64,000 bases of DNA, taken from Mucilaginibacter polytrichastri. Lineage in GTDB: Bacteria; Bacteroidota; Bacteroidia; Sphingobacteriales; Sphingobacteriaceae. The stretch lies in contig NZ_MPPL01000001.1 in NCBI RefSeq assembly GCF_001911425.1, positions 4,278,287 through 4,342,286 on the forward strand, given 5' to 3'. The first letter of the stretch is position 1; every line of letters begins with the position of its first letter. The position numbers were made by a program, and so were the translations under genes. This document shows, piece by piece, positions 36,439 through 45,794 of this stretch. Below the pieces are notes generated by a model. It did no database searches. It saw nothing but the letters and a program-made list of their open reading frames with translations, and was not told the DNA's origin.

Positions 36439-36451
36439 GCAAAATGAAAAT

Positions 36452-36490
36452 AAAAAAAGTCCCCTGGTATACTGCCAGGGGACTTTTTTT
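36452..36490 (+). terminator. Terminator after the bacilliredoxin gene
   Basis: GTCCCCTGG and CCAGGGGAC pair around TATACTG with seven A before and seven T after. Confidence 0.95.
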
Positions 36491-36514
36491 ATTTTAAAAT
36501 ATCTTCTGATTTAT

Positions 36515-36727
36515 TTAGGCTCGTTGCTTACTGTAGTTTTTTTTCATCAATTTAAGTGAAGCAATACCTAATGATACGCCTATCCCCGTATATATAGAAT
36601 CCAGCACAATGGTTTTAAAAACAAGCCGGGAATCAAAGCTATAGTGAAATATAAATATAACTATTGTAGCTAAAGCAAAATCTTTTAATAACTGTTTAAG
36701 AAAGCTCATCTTTACAAAGATTAACAT
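36515..36727 (-). CDS. Small membrane protein, 70 aa
   Basis: Two probable membrane helices (LLKDFALATIVIFIFHYSF and IVLDSIYTGIGVSLGIASL) and a basic tail KLMKKNYSKQRA. A second ATG at 36709 gives 64 residues starting MSFLKQLLKD and may be the true start. No family recognised. First by position of three similar-sized membrane proteins on the same strand. Confidence 0.6.
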   Translation of the reverse strand: MLIFVKMSFLKQLLKDFALATIVIFIFHYSFDSRLVFKTIVLDSIYTGIGVSLGIASLKLMKKNYSKQRA

Positions 36728-36836
36728 GATACAACCTCGAAATACTTAACTAAGTTACTAAATATTAGGTATTTAAAAAAGTTTTTTTATTGCTATTTAT
36801 TGTAATGATTTGTCCTTAAACTACCTCAAATCTTAA

Positions 36837-37037
36837 TTAACGCTTTATTCGGCTAGGCTTTAATGTTCTTTTAAACATCATGCCCAGGCTGGTTATAATA
36901 ATTGCAGTAACACAGATTAGCGGCGCTATAAAAAACCTGTCGACCGGATTATGCCACATCATATGGCCGATTCCGAAAATAATAATTAAAAGAAAACCGG
37001 TAATCGAGAAAATCCGGCATGCTTGCATACTCCCCAT
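36837..37037 (-). CDS. Small membrane protein, 66 aa
   Basis: Two membrane helices (IFSITGFLLIIIFGIGHMMW and FFIAPLICVTAIIITSLGMM) and a strongly basic C-terminus (KRTLKPSRIKR). Unrecognised. Separated from its neighbours by about 110-150 nt on each side, so each of the three may be transcribed alone. Confidence 0.6.
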   Translation of the reverse strand: MGSMQACRIFSITGFLLIIIFGIGHMMWHNPVDRFFIAPLICVTAIIITSLGMMFKRTLKPSRIKR

Positions 37038-37191
37038 ATTATAAATAATAGTTTCTTATATGGTAAGCCATTATCTTACGTATTGTTTTAATATCTTAAC
37101 TCAATGATGATTATTTACAACCGATCCGCGCGCTCAATCAGTATCTATCAATAGATCACAGCACAAAGGCCTCCAAACAGAGACTCTTATA

Positions 37192-37383
37192 TTACAATAA
37201 AGTTTCCTTTTTTATTTTTCTAAAAACTGTAGTGCCCACTACAAACAACACAAAACTTACGCTGCCTATCAATAATAAAACATTGATGTGCCTGTAAAAA
37301 AACATATAACCTGTAACTGTATTTGCAACAACGGCTATTATAAATATCATAGCCAACAATAAAACCACCCTAAACGAATTCAT
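37192..37383 (-). CDS. Small membrane protein, 63 aa
   Basis: Two membrane helices (VVLLLAMIFIIAVVANTVTG and INVLLLIGSVSFVLFVVGTT) and a basic tail FRKIKKETLL. A strong Shine-Dalgarno-like GGAGGA lies 4-9 nt before the ATG, unusual in this phylum, and supports translation. Unrecognised. Confidence 0.65.
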   Translation of the reverse strand: MNSFRVVLLLAMIFIIAVVANTVTGYMFFYRHINVLLLIGSVSFVLFVVGTTVFRKIKKETLL

Positions 37384-37737
37384 TTGCTCCTCCTTATTTA
37401 TTTGTTAACAACAATATATATGGCAACTACAATGCCAGCAAACATTTGTAAAATAGCCGAAACCCGTTTGGATTATAAATTAAGAGCAAACAGCATCCCC
37501 GCATCGCCAATACATTTTTATAACAACCACCTTTTGCAATGGCGATAAATCATTGCAGCGTTGCTACGGCCATGTGCTTCAAATGTAATTGAAACGCCTA
37601 TCTGGCAATTTATACAGGTTAAGTTCGCACACAAACGAACATTATTTTAATGAATTATTGCATACCACTAATTGCCAAAAGTTTATATCTTCAAGCTTAA
37701 CTAACTTACCATAAGAAAAAAACAACCCAAAAGTATT
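37384..37737. other. Intergenic region, divergent promoters
   Basis: 354 nt, AT-rich, between the 63-aa membrane protein and the amidohydrolase gene. It must hold both promoters. I see no long repeats, hairpin with T tract or additional gene. Confidence 0.55.
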
Positions 37738-39018
37738 ATGAAAAAACTTTTACCCCTGCTCTTTATGGCCGCTGCGCAACTTGCTGTAGCCCAAAAAACT
37801 TACATCCATTGTGGGAAATTAATTGACGGTGTGGCTAATTCTCCCCAAAGTGAGATGACCATTGTGGTTGATGGCAACAAGATCTCCGGTATTGAAAAAG
37901 GCTACACCTCGGGAACCTCTACAGACCATGTGATCGAACTTAAAAACAAAACCGTAATGCCGGGTTTAATTGATTGCCATGTGCACCTGGAAAGTGAGTT
38001 TACCAAAACTTCGGCTATGGACCGCTTTCGTTTTACAGATGCCGACATTGCTTACCACGCTGCCATACATGCCAAAACCACGTTGATGGCCGGCTTTACC
38101 ACCGTGCGAGATTTGGGCGGGTCTGGTGTAAACATTAGCCTGCGTAAAGCAGTGGCACAGGGCCTGGTAGATGGCCCGCGTATTTATACAGCCGGCCGTG
38201 CTATCTCTGCAAGCGGCGGCCACATGGATGAGTCTGATGGTTTCAGAGATGATGCATTTCAGCATCGCCCGGGCCCCGATGAAGGCATTGCCGACGGGAA
38301 GGATGAATTGATAAAAGCCGTACGCCTGCAATTTAAACGCGGCTCTAACCTCATAAAAATTGCTTCAACCGGTGGGGTATTAGATTTGAGCGAAGACGGC
38401 TCGGGCGCACAGTTTAGCATTGAAGAAATTAAGGCCGTGGTAGAAACCGCCAAAGATTACGGCATGAAGGTAGCCTGCCACGCACACGGTGCCGAAGGTA
38501 TAAAGCGTGCCATTTTGGGCGGCGTAACCTCTATAGAGCATGGCACCTTTATGGATGCCGAAGGCATGGAACTGGCTAAAAAGAACGGCGTTTATTTAGT
38601 GCCGACTATTATTGCCGGTCGTTCTGTAATGGATTCGGCCAAGATCAAAGGTTATTTCCCGCCGGTAATTGCCCGCAAAGCCTTAGAAGTTGGCCCGGTA
38701 ATTCAGAATACGTTTGGCAAAGCCTACAAAGCCGGTGTAAAAATTGCTTTCGGTACCGATGCAGGCGTTTACCCGCATGGCAAAAACTGGATGGAGTTTG
38801 GTTACATGGTTGAAGCCGGTATGCCTCCAATGGCTGCGATTAAAGCTGCAACCACCAGCGCTGCTGACTTATTAGGCATAACGGCAATAACCGGTAGCAT
38901 TACTACAGGTAAATTTGCAGATATTGTGGCCGTTGACGGAGACCCGCTGCAGGACATCAAAACAATGGGCAATATGGCCTTTGTGATGAAAGAAGGAAAG
39001 ATTTACAAGAACCAATAA
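37738..39018 (+). CDS. Secreted metal-dependent amidohydrolase (imidazolonepropionase/prolidase-like)
   Basis: 426 residues with a signal peptide ending AVAQ. Amidohydrolase motifs: GLIDCHVHLE (HxH), GGVLDLSED region with a Lys candidate in LIKIASTGG, ACHAHG, TSIEHGTF and FGTDAGVYPHG (final Asp). The clade includes secreted Xaa-Pro/Xaa-Arg dipeptidases such as Sgx9260. It is 6 nt upstream of the M1 aminopeptidase, so both probably digest peptides in the periplasm. Confidence 0.88.
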   Translation: MKKLLPLLFMAAAQLAVAQKTYIHCGKLIDGVANSPQSEMTIVVDGNKISGIEKGYTSGTSTDHVIELKNKTVMPGLIDCHVHLESEFTKTSAMDRFRFTDADIAYHAAIHAKTTLMAGFTTVRDLGGSGVNISLRKAVAQGLVDGPRIYTAGRAISASGGHMDESDGFRDDAFQHRPGPDEGIADGKDELIKAVRLQFKRGSNLIKIASTGGVLDLSEDGSGAQFSIEEIKAVVETAKDYGMKVACHAHGAEGIKRAILGGVTSIEHGTFMDAEGMELAKKNGVYLVPTIIAGRSVMDSAKIKGYFPPVIARKALEVGPVIQNTFGKAYKAGVKIAFGTDAGVYPHGKNWMEFGYMVEAGMPPMAAIKAATTSAADLLGITAITGSITTGKFADIVAVDGDPLQDIKTMGNMAFVMKEGKIYKNQ

Positions 39019-39024
39019 TACATT

Positions 39025-41505
39025 ATGCATTTAAAATACCCTGCTTTAGCGATAGCAGCACTGTTTATAGTATCGCTTAAAACAACTGAGGTACAGGCAC
39101 AAACAGAGAATAGCGCCGACCCGATGAACATTTACCGCGAAACCGTAACCAAGGTTAATGATTTGGTACATACCAAACTCGATGTGCGGTTTGACTACAA
39201 AAAACGCTACCTGTATGGTAAAGAGTGGGTTACCTTGAAGCCCCATATTTACCCTACAGATTCGCTAAGGCTGGATGCCAAGGGTATGGATATTAAGAAC
39301 ATTTCTGTTGTTAAAAACGGCCGGAATGTTCCATTAAAGTATACTTACAATCAGCTGACGCTGAATATCCACCTGGATAAAAAGTATACCAATAACGAGA
39401 GCTACACTATTTATATCGATTACACGTCCAAACCAAACGAATTAAAGGTTGAGGGCAGTGCAGCTATTAATGATGCCAAGGGTTTATACTTTATTAACCC
39501 GGATAGCACCGAAAAAGGCAAGCCGGTACAGATCTGGACACAGGGCGAATCTGAAAGCTCATCGGCCTGGTTCCCTACCATTGACAAGCCGAACCAAAAA
39601 ACTACCGACGAGATCAGCATGACCGTGCCGGGCAAATATGTAACGCTATCTAACGGGCGCCTGGCTTCGCAGAAAAAAAATGCCGACGGTACCCGCACCG
39701 ATACCTGGAAAATGGATTTGCCACATGCCCCGTACCTGTTTATGATGGCCGTGGGTAATTTTAAGATCTACCGCGATCAATGGCGCGGCAAAGAGGTAAG
39801 CTATTACCTGGAACCCAAGTATGCGCCTTACGCCAAAGACATTTTCGGCTTTACGCCGGAAGTAATGGAGTTTTACTCTAAAACTTTGGGTGTTGATTAC
39901 CCTTGGAACAAGTATGCCCAGATTGTAGTGCGCGATTATGTAAGTGGTGCCATGGAAAACACATCGGCCACGCTGCACGGCGAGCAGGTGCAACATACCC
40001 GCCGCGAACTAATTGACGGTGGAGACGAAAGCCGCATTGATATTGTACACGAGCTTTTTCACCAGTGGTTTGGCGATTATGTAACGGCCGAAAGCTGGAG
40101 CAACCTCACCGTTAATGAATCATTCGCAGATTTTAGCGAAACCATGTGGATGGAGCATAAGAATGGCATGGACGCGGGTAATGAGTATAACTATAAATCG
40201 ATGCAAAAATACCTGTCATCGCCAAAAGCCTATACAGAGCCACTGGTACGTTTCCATTATGATGATAAGGAAGATGTTTTTGACGTGGTTACTTACGAAA
40301 AAGGCGGCCGTATTTTAAATATGCTACGCCATTATTTAGGTAACGAAGCCTTTTATAAAGGCCTTAACATCTACTTAAAAACCAACGCCTTTAAAACCGG
40401 CGAAGCACAACAGGTACGTTTAGCCATGGAAGAAGCCAGCGGAAAAGACCTTAACTGGTTTTTTAACCAATGGTACTATCGCGCAGGCCACCCGGTGCTA
40501 AATATCAGCTACCAGTGGGATGAGGATACCAAAACCCAAAAGGTTTTTTTACAACAAACGCAGGATGGTGATGCCTTTATTTTACCACTGAATGTGGACG
40601 TATACAACAATAGCAATAAAGAGCACAAACAGGTATGGATGCGCAACAAAGCCGATACTTTAAGCTTTAAATTAGGTGCCAAGCCTAACCTGGTAAATGT
40701 GGATGCAGACAAAGTGCTGCTAGCCTTAAAGATTGACAATAAAACCCCGGCCGAATTTGCTTACCAGTATTTTAACGGCCCGTTATACCTGGACAGGCAC
40801 GAGGCTTTAGAAGCCCTTGCCTCACACCAGGATAATGAAGGCGCCCGTAAAGTGCTGATAGCTGCCTTGCAGGATAAATATGCCCCCTTACAAATTGAAG
40901 CCATAGAAGGCCTTAATTTAAAGAATGATGATGTACGCAATGCCGCATTACCGGTTCTGTTTACAGTTGCGCAAACTACCAAAAATACTTTGGTGCAGGC
41001 TGCAGCATTAAATATTTTGGCTAAACAAAAATCGCAGGCAAATTATAACTTGTTTAAACAAGCCATCAGTAGTGAATCTTATGCCGTACAAGCGGCTGCG
41101 TTAAACGGCATTTATCAATTAAACCCTACAGATGGCTTACAATATGCAAATAAATTAAAAGGCGATAGCGAAGGCCCGTTAAAATCGCGTGTGGCTACCA
41201 TACTGGGCACAGCCGGCAGCGATAATGAATGGCCATTTATCTACGAGCAATTTAAAGCATCGCGCCGTGCCGAACGCATGGAATTGTTGGAAAACTTTGC
41301 CCAGATGACTACCCGTGTAATAAACCCAGCTTATGCGCAACAAGGCATCGCAGAGTTAATAGCAACTGCCAAACGCTACAAAGAAACTCCTGGCCTTGTG
41401 CCCGCAATTATAGAAATGCTTACGCAGGTTAAAGACCAACGCACAAAAATGAAAGACGAGGCTTCGGCTAAAGCTGCTACTGATGCCATTAAGGCGATTC
41501 AGTAA
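39025..41505 (+). CDS. M1-family aminopeptidase
   Basis: 826 residues with a signal peptide (ends VQAQ). The N-terminal beta domain is followed by the GAMENTSATL exopeptidase motif (about 308) and zinc motif HELFHQWFGDY with the downstream Glu in NESFADF (about 342-370). The C-terminal third (about 600-826) is helical and HEAT-like, Ala- and Leu-rich. It removes N-terminal residues from peptides. It forms a two-gene unit with the amidohydrolase. Confidence 0.94.
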   Translation: MHLKYPALAIAALFIVSLKTTEVQAQTENSADPMNIYRETVTKVNDLVHTKLDVRFDYKKRYLYGKEWVTLKPHIYPTDSLRLDAKGMDIKNISVVKNGRNVPLKYTYNQLTLNIHLDKKYTNNESYTIYIDYTSKPNELKVEGSAAINDAKGLYFINPDSTEKGKPVQIWTQGESESSSAWFPTIDKPNQKTTDEISMTVPGKYVTLSNGRLASQKKNADGTRTDTWKMDLPHAPYLFMMAVGNFKIYRDQWRGKEVSYYLEPKYAPYAKDIFGFTPEVMEFYSKTLGVDYPWNKYAQIVVRDYVSGAMENTSATLHGEQVQHTRRELIDGGDESRIDIVHELFHQWFGDYVTAESWSNLTVNESFADFSETMWMEHKNGMDAGNEYNYKSMQKYLSSPKAYTEPLVRFHYDDKEDVFDVVTYEKGGRILNMLRHYLGNEAFYKGLNIYLKTNAFKTGEAQQVRLAMEEASGKDLNWFFNQWYYRAGHPVLNISYQWDEDTKTQKVFLQQTQDGDAFILPLNVDVYNNSNKEHKQVWMRNKADTLSFKLGAKPNLVNVDADKVLLALKIDNKTPAEFAYQYFNGPLYLDRHEALEALASHQDNEGARKVLIAALQDKYAPLQIEAIEGLNLKNDDVRNAALPVLFTVAQTTKNTLVQAAALNILAKQKSQANYNLFKQAISSESYAVQAAALNGIYQLNPTDGLQYANKLKGDSEGPLKSRVATILGTAGSDNEWPFIYEQFKASRRAERMELLENFAQMTTRVINPAYAQQGIAELIATAKRYKETPGLVPAIIEMLTQVKDQRTKMKDEASAKAATDAIKAIQ

Positions 41506-41534
41506 ATAAATAGACTATCGTTGCCTATATCAAG

Positions 41535-41640
41535 TTTGTCATTCTGAACGTAGTGAAGAATCTTCTGCTTCATTAAGGTTGTTAAGCAGATGTGCACTTT
41601 GCAATCGAAGAAGATTCTTCACTACGTTCAGAATGACAAA
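41535..41640. repeat. Second palindromic repeat family, copy C (perfect)
   Basis: A 32-bp arm starting TTTGTCATTCTGAACGTAG is exactly repeated in inverse at the right end (ending CTACGTTCAGAATGACAAA), separated by about 42 nt. Sited just after the M1 peptidase stop. Confidence 0.9.
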
Positions 41641-41714
41641 TTTAATTTCCCTTGTTGCTTTTAATATTCAAAGTTTACCGTCATTGTGATGACAATTGGA
41701 TAAAAATCCAGAAA

Positions 41715-41754
41715 TAAATAGCTAAGGCTGCCAATTGGCAGCCTTAGCTATTTA
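41715..41754. terminator. 40-nt perfect palindrome, probable terminator
   Basis: Perfectly self-complementary around CCAATTGG, with stem core GCTAAGGCTGCC. It ends in an AT-rich flank rather than a long T run. Lies between the M1 peptidase and DUF2911 genes; together with repeat copy C it fills most of the 316-nt gap. Confidence 0.75.
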
Positions 41755-41821
41755 ATAATTTTTATTCATCAATATCTTGTAACTTGCCTATTATTAACCA
41801 AAAGAAAACATTAAAAATCGT

Positions 41822-42358
41822 ATGAAAAGTATCACACTAAAAAGGTCACTCTTGCTGTCATTATTCGGCACAATGATGTCATTAACTATGATGGCACAAG
41901 ATAAACCAGCCCCGGCAAGCCCTGCCGAAGTAGCAAAAGGTACCATAAAAGGTGTTAATGTAAGTATCGCTTACAGCAGCCCTGCCGTTAAAGGCCGCCA
42001 AATTTGGGGTGGTTTGGTTCCTTATGATAAAGTATGGCGCGCAGGTGCTAATGAGGCAACTATTTTCACTACAGATAAGCCATTAACCATACAAGGTAAA
42101 ACCTTGCCTGCAGGCAAATACAGCCTGTATGCTACACCTGGTGAAAAAGAATGGAAGATCATCTTCAACTCGCAAACCGGCCAATGGGGTATTAAACGCG
42201 ATGGTTCTACCACCGAAGACCCTGCTAAAGATGTGTTGGTAGTAACCGTTAAACCCGTGAAATCTGCTACCATGAACGAACGCCTGGTTTATAAAATCTC
42301 TGATAAAGGCTTTACTTTAGACTGGGATAATCTTAGCGTCCCGGTGTGGGTTAAGTAG
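41822..42358 (+). CDS. DUF2911-domain secreted protein
   Basis: 178 residues. A hydrophobic signal sequence ends MMAQ. DUF2911 signatures: VSIAYSSPAVKGRQIWGGLV, PYDKVWRAGANEATIFTTDK, LPAGKYSLYATPGEKEWKII, FNSQTGQWG. Function unknown. It has its own transcript, ended by a hairpin at 42421-42455. Confidence 0.93.
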   Translation: MKSITLKRSLLLSLFGTMMSLTMMAQDKPAPASPAEVAKGTIKGVNVSIAYSSPAVKGRQIWGGLVPYDKVWRAGANEATIFTTDKPLTIQGKTLPAGKYSLYATPGEKEWKIIFNSQTGQWGIKRDGSTTEDPAKDVLVVTVKPVKSATMNERLVYKISDKGFTLDWDNLSVPVWVK

Positions 42359-42420
42359 TTAACTGGCATAAAAACAACCACCCGTTATTACTTCGTACCT
42401 CAATGACGAAAAGAAATAAA

Positions 42421-42455
42421 CAATAGAGAGGCTGCCATTGGGAGCCTCCCTATTG
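42421..42455. terminator. Bidirectional terminator between DUF2911 gene and cdaA
   Basis: CAATAG-GAGGCT and AGCCTC-CTATTG pair (small internal mismatch) around a GCCATTGGG loop. The gap is only 101 nt between convergent genes. Confidence 0.75.
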
Positions 42456-42459
42456 TTTG

Positions 42460-43251
42460 TTAAAAATCTTTGTTTAGCAACTTTTCCAACTCAGCAAAAC
42501 TGATATTCATTTTTACGCGGCCCTGCTTGGCGTAAGAGATTTCGCCGGTTTCTTCTGATACAATGATGGCTGTAGCTTCATTAGCCTCGGTTACGCCAAT
42601 ACCTGCCCGATGGCGTAAGCCAAACTGAGGCGGCAGATCTGTGTTTTCTGTAAGGGGTAAAATACAGCTGGCCGATTTTATTTTATTCTCTGATATCACC
42701 ACCGCACCGTCGTGCAGCGGGCTTGTTTTTTGGAAAATACTCTCTAGTAAACGTTTCGATATTTTACCATCAATTACCTCGCAGCTATTTTGATAAAACT
42801 GCTCATCATAAAACTTGGCGAACACAATCAGTGCCCCTGTGCGAGTTTGTTTAAGGCTTTTACAGGCATCTATAATAGGCTTAATGCGGATGTAGTTATT
42901 TTTTTCGGTTTCGGCCTTGCCAAAGAAATATTTCCACCATGCTTTGTTTCTTTGCAGCGACGCATTTTTACCTACCAACAATAAAAATCGTCTTATTTCC
43001 TGCTGAAAAACAACAATAACGGCAATAATGCCCACATTCATGAAGTTGCCCAGTATGTTTGTAAGTAGCGTCATATGCAACGCTTTTACTACAAAATACA
43101 GCAGGCAGATAATGGCCAGACCAATAAAAATATTGGCTGCAATGGTACCACGGATAAGGTTATACAACTGATAGATAATAAGGGCTACCAGCACAATATC
43201 CAGTACATCGAAAAAACTAAATTTCAGGAAACTGAAGTCGAAGTTATGCAT
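42460..43251 (-). CDS. cdaA: Membrane-bound diadenylate cyclase
   Basis: 263 residues from ATG 43251; the ATG at 43260 is equally possible. Three N-terminal membrane helices (about 12-85) precede a DAC domain with catalytic DGA (LHDGAVVI) and RHR (FGLRHRAGIGVTE). It makes c-di-AMP from two ATP. The usual neighbour CdaR is absent, as in other Bacteroidota, and folP is distant. Confidence 0.95.
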   Translation of the reverse strand: MHNFDFSFLKFSFFDVLDIVLVALIIYQLYNLIRGTIAANIFIGLAIICLLYFVVKALHMTLLTNILGNFMNVGIIAVIVVFQQEIRRFLLLVGKNASLQRNKAWWKYFFGKAETEKNNYIRIKPIIDACKSLKQTRTGALIVFAKFYDEQFYQNSCEVIDGKISKRLLESIFQKTSPLHDGAVVISENKIKSASCILPLTENTDLPPQFGLRHRAGIGVTEANEATAIIVSEETGEISYAKQGRVKMNISFAELEKLLNKDF

Positions 43252-43462
43252 GCACCGCAAGTTATAAAGATTTATTTATATGCGTAAACGCAAATGATCT
43301 GCGGCATGCAATAGTTGTGATGTTTGCTATTGGTATTAAATACTTTTTGAAAATGAGCATGCAGTAACACATGGGTGTCTGCAGCCCCGCTATCTGCGCT
43401 ACGCCGTACCGCGCCCATGGGGTTATGGATTAGCAGTTGCAGTTTTCTTTCCTGATTCTGTC

Positions 43463-44521
43463 TCACTCCCCTTTTAGGGGACTTGGTTGCTTCGGAAATA
43501 CAAGTGATGCTACAACGCTAATTACCAGTATCCCCAAAATAACAAACAATGATGTTGATGTGGTTACACCCACCATTTCGGCATACTCACCAGCCAGCAT
43601 TTTAAGGCCAATAAATGCCAGCAGGATGGCCAGGCCGGTTTTTAAATAATGGAATTTGTCGATAATATTGACCAGCAAAAAGAACATAGACCGCAGGCCC
43701 AGTATGGCAAAAATATTGGAGAAAAATACGATATAAGGATCTTTAGTAACCGAAAATATAGCCGGGATAGAATCAACCGCGAACACCAAATCTGTTACCT
43801 CGATAATCATCAGCACCAGAAACAGCGGTGTGATCATCTTCTTTTTATCAACCTTGATAAAAAACTTACTGCCCGAAAATTGCGGATAAACTGCAAAATA
43901 TTTAGACGCGAATTTTACCATCGGGTGGTTTTGCGTATCAACCTCATCTTCCTTGTTGCGGTTTACAAACATCATAATGCCTGTGTAAACCAAAAAGGCT
44001 CCGAAAATATACAGCACCCAATGAAAGTGGGTAATTAATGATGACCCTATAAAAATAAACAGGAATCGCATAATCACCGCACCGATAATGCCCCAGATTA
44101 ACACCTTATGGTAATGCTTCTGGTCTACCGAAAAAGCGGTAAAAATAAGGATCATCACAAAGATGTTATCTACAGAGAGCGCGTACTCTACAATATAACC
44201 GGTAATAAATTCGAGCGAAAGGTTTTTACGGTAAAGGGCCAGGCTGTCTTCAAAATCGGCTGGGTTTAATTTAAGGCGATGGAGGTGGCTAACGTTTACC
44301 TGTTGAAGCCTGGCAAAATCATGAATGTTATGCAACAGGTGCCCGTAATTGTAAATAATGGCATAGAATATAAGCGCAAATGTAACCCAAACAGCGCTCA
44401 TAATACCGGCCTGTTTAATACTTACCGGCTTGTCAGATTTACTAAACAGCCCCAGATCTATCGCCAGCATTAAGGCAATAAAAACCAAAAATCCTGCAAT
44501 AAATTCTATTTCGCTGTACAT
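43463..44521 (-). CDS. TerC/Alx-family membrane protein
   Basis: 352 residues, nine or so membrane segments. The conserved acidic motifs VEYALSVDNIFVMILIF (about 112-128) and EVTDLVFAVDSIPAIF (about 235-250) mark TerC/Alx proteins, linked to metal (Mn) efflux and tellurite resistance in characterised members. The last residues PSPLKGE are encoded by a short palindrome (CCCC TTTTA GGGG on the plus strand). Abuts the polyprenyl synthase gene: its start is at 44521 and that gene ends at 44522. Confidence 0.92.
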   Translation of the reverse strand: MYSEIEFIAGFLVFIALMLAIDLGLFSKSDKPVSIKQAGIMSAVWVTFALIFYAIIYNYGHLLHNIHDFARLQQVNVSHLHRLKLNPADFEDSLALYRKNLSLEFITGYIVEYALSVDNIFVMILIFTAFSVDQKHYHKVLIWGIIGAVIMRFLFIFIGSSLITHFHWVLYIFGAFLVYTGIMMFVNRNKEDEVDTQNHPMVKFASKYFAVYPQFSGSKFFIKVDKKKMITPLFLVLMIIEVTDLVFAVDSIPAIFSVTKDPYIVFFSNIFAILGLRSMFFLLVNIIDKFHYLKTGLAILLAFIGLKMLAGEYAEMVGVTTSTSLFVILGILVISVVASLVFPKQPSPLKGE

Positions 44522-45493
44522 CTACTTATTTCTTTCAGTCGTGAAGCGTACTAATTGTTCCAGTCCGCGCCGGGCATCGCCATCGGGCAGGGTGTTCAGT
44601 ATGGTAAAAGCCTCGTCCTGGTATTTCTTCATCTGGCTTTCGGCATATTGCAGCCCGCCGGTGTCTTTTACAAACTTAATGATCTCGGCTATCTTGTCCA
44701 CATCGTTATTATGGTTCTTCACCAAATTAATAATGCGTTTTTTCTCTTTAGTAGTTGTTGTATTTAAAGCATAGATGAGCGGTAAGGTCATCTTTTTTTC
44801 TTTAATGTCGATACCCAGCGGTTTGCCTACGTCATCGGTACCAAAATCAAACATATCATCCTTGATCTGGAAAGCAATGCCGGTTTTTTCGCCAAACAAG
44901 CGCATTTTCTCTACCGTCTCGGCATCTGCATTGGCCGAAGCCGCGCCTGCGGCGCAGCATGCCGCTATTAAAGAAGCCGTTTTATTACGGATCACCTCAT
45001 AGTAAATATCTTCGCTGATATCCATGCGGCGTACCTTTTCCATCTGCAGCAATTCGCCCTCACTCATTTGCCTTACCGCCTCAGAAACAATTTTAAGTAT
45101 CAGGAAATCATCGTTCTCTAAAGAAAGCAGCAGGCCCTTAGAAAGCAGGTAATCGCCCACCAAAACAGCTATCTTATTTTTCCATAAAGCATTGATAGAG
45201 AAAAAGCCGCGGCGCTGGTAAGAGTTATCAACCACGTCGTCATGTACCAGGCTAGCAGTGTGCAGCAGTTCTACCAATGATGCCCCACGATGGGTCGCCT
45301 CATTTATACCACCACAGGTACTGGCCGAAAAAAACACAAACATGGGCCTTATTTGCTTGCCTTTGCGTTTTACGATGTAATGGGTAATACGGTCTAACAG
45401 GGGTACCGAGCTATGCATAGAGGATCTGAATTTTTCCTCAAAAACATCAATATCCGCAGCGATGGGTTTTTTGATCTCGTTAATGCTCAGCAT
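44522..45493 (-). CDS. All-trans polyprenyl diphosphate synthase
   Basis: 323 residues. First Asp-rich motif HDDVVDNSYQRRG (Asp85, Asp86, Asp89), second motif IKDDMFDFGTDD, and the GKQIRP IPP-binding segment (45-50). It elongates FPP to the long side chain of menaquinone; chain length cannot be read off safely. Directly upstream of terC. Confidence 0.93.
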   Translation of the reverse strand: MLSINEIKKPIAADIDVFEEKFRSSMHSSVPLLDRITHYIVKRKGKQIRPMFVFFSASTCGGINEATHRGASLVELLHTASLVHDDVVDNSYQRRGFFSINALWKNKIAVLVGDYLLSKGLLLSLENDDFLILKIVSEAVRQMSEGELLQMEKVRRMDISEDIYYEVIRNKTASLIAACCAAGAASANADAETVEKMRLFGEKTGIAFQIKDDMFDFGTDDVGKPLGIDIKEKKMTLPLIYALNTTTTKEKKRIINLVKNHNNDVDKIAEIIKFVKDTGGLQYAESQMKKYQDEAFTILNTLPDGDARRGLEQLVRFTTERNK

Positions 45494-45765
45494 CGATCTT
45501 AAACAAGCTTTTTATTTGTGCATTTGGCCTTTATGGCCGTGTGGCAAACATAGCTAAAATTATTTTCTCAATATACAGGAAGAGGAAAACTGACATGTTT
45601 GTTGCTGGAAATGGTTTGTTTTATGTAGTTAATTGAGTTGCGTGCTATATTATAATCAAGTACCATATATGGCAGAACTTTACAGGCTATAAGTTTTAGT
45701 CCCGCTCAATTACTGCAGATCAACATTCATTCGTTTACAAGCCCTTCTTAATAAAAAACGAATCT

Positions 45766-45773
45766 TACATTTG
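45766..45773 (+). promoter_or_regulatory. Candidate -7 element for the SMP-30 gene
   Basis: TACATTTG matches TAnnTTTG, 21 nt before the chosen ATG. No clear -33 match. The 301-nt gap 45494-45794 otherwise shows nothing. Confidence 0.4.
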
Positions 45774-45794
45774 TATACCACGACATTACCAATT

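Noticed and set aside
43272..43466. 64-codon minus-strand frame between terC and cdaA
   Set aside because: No recognisable family; the region looks like ordinary spacer with a vague ADTHVLLHAHFQKVFN motif that I could not place.
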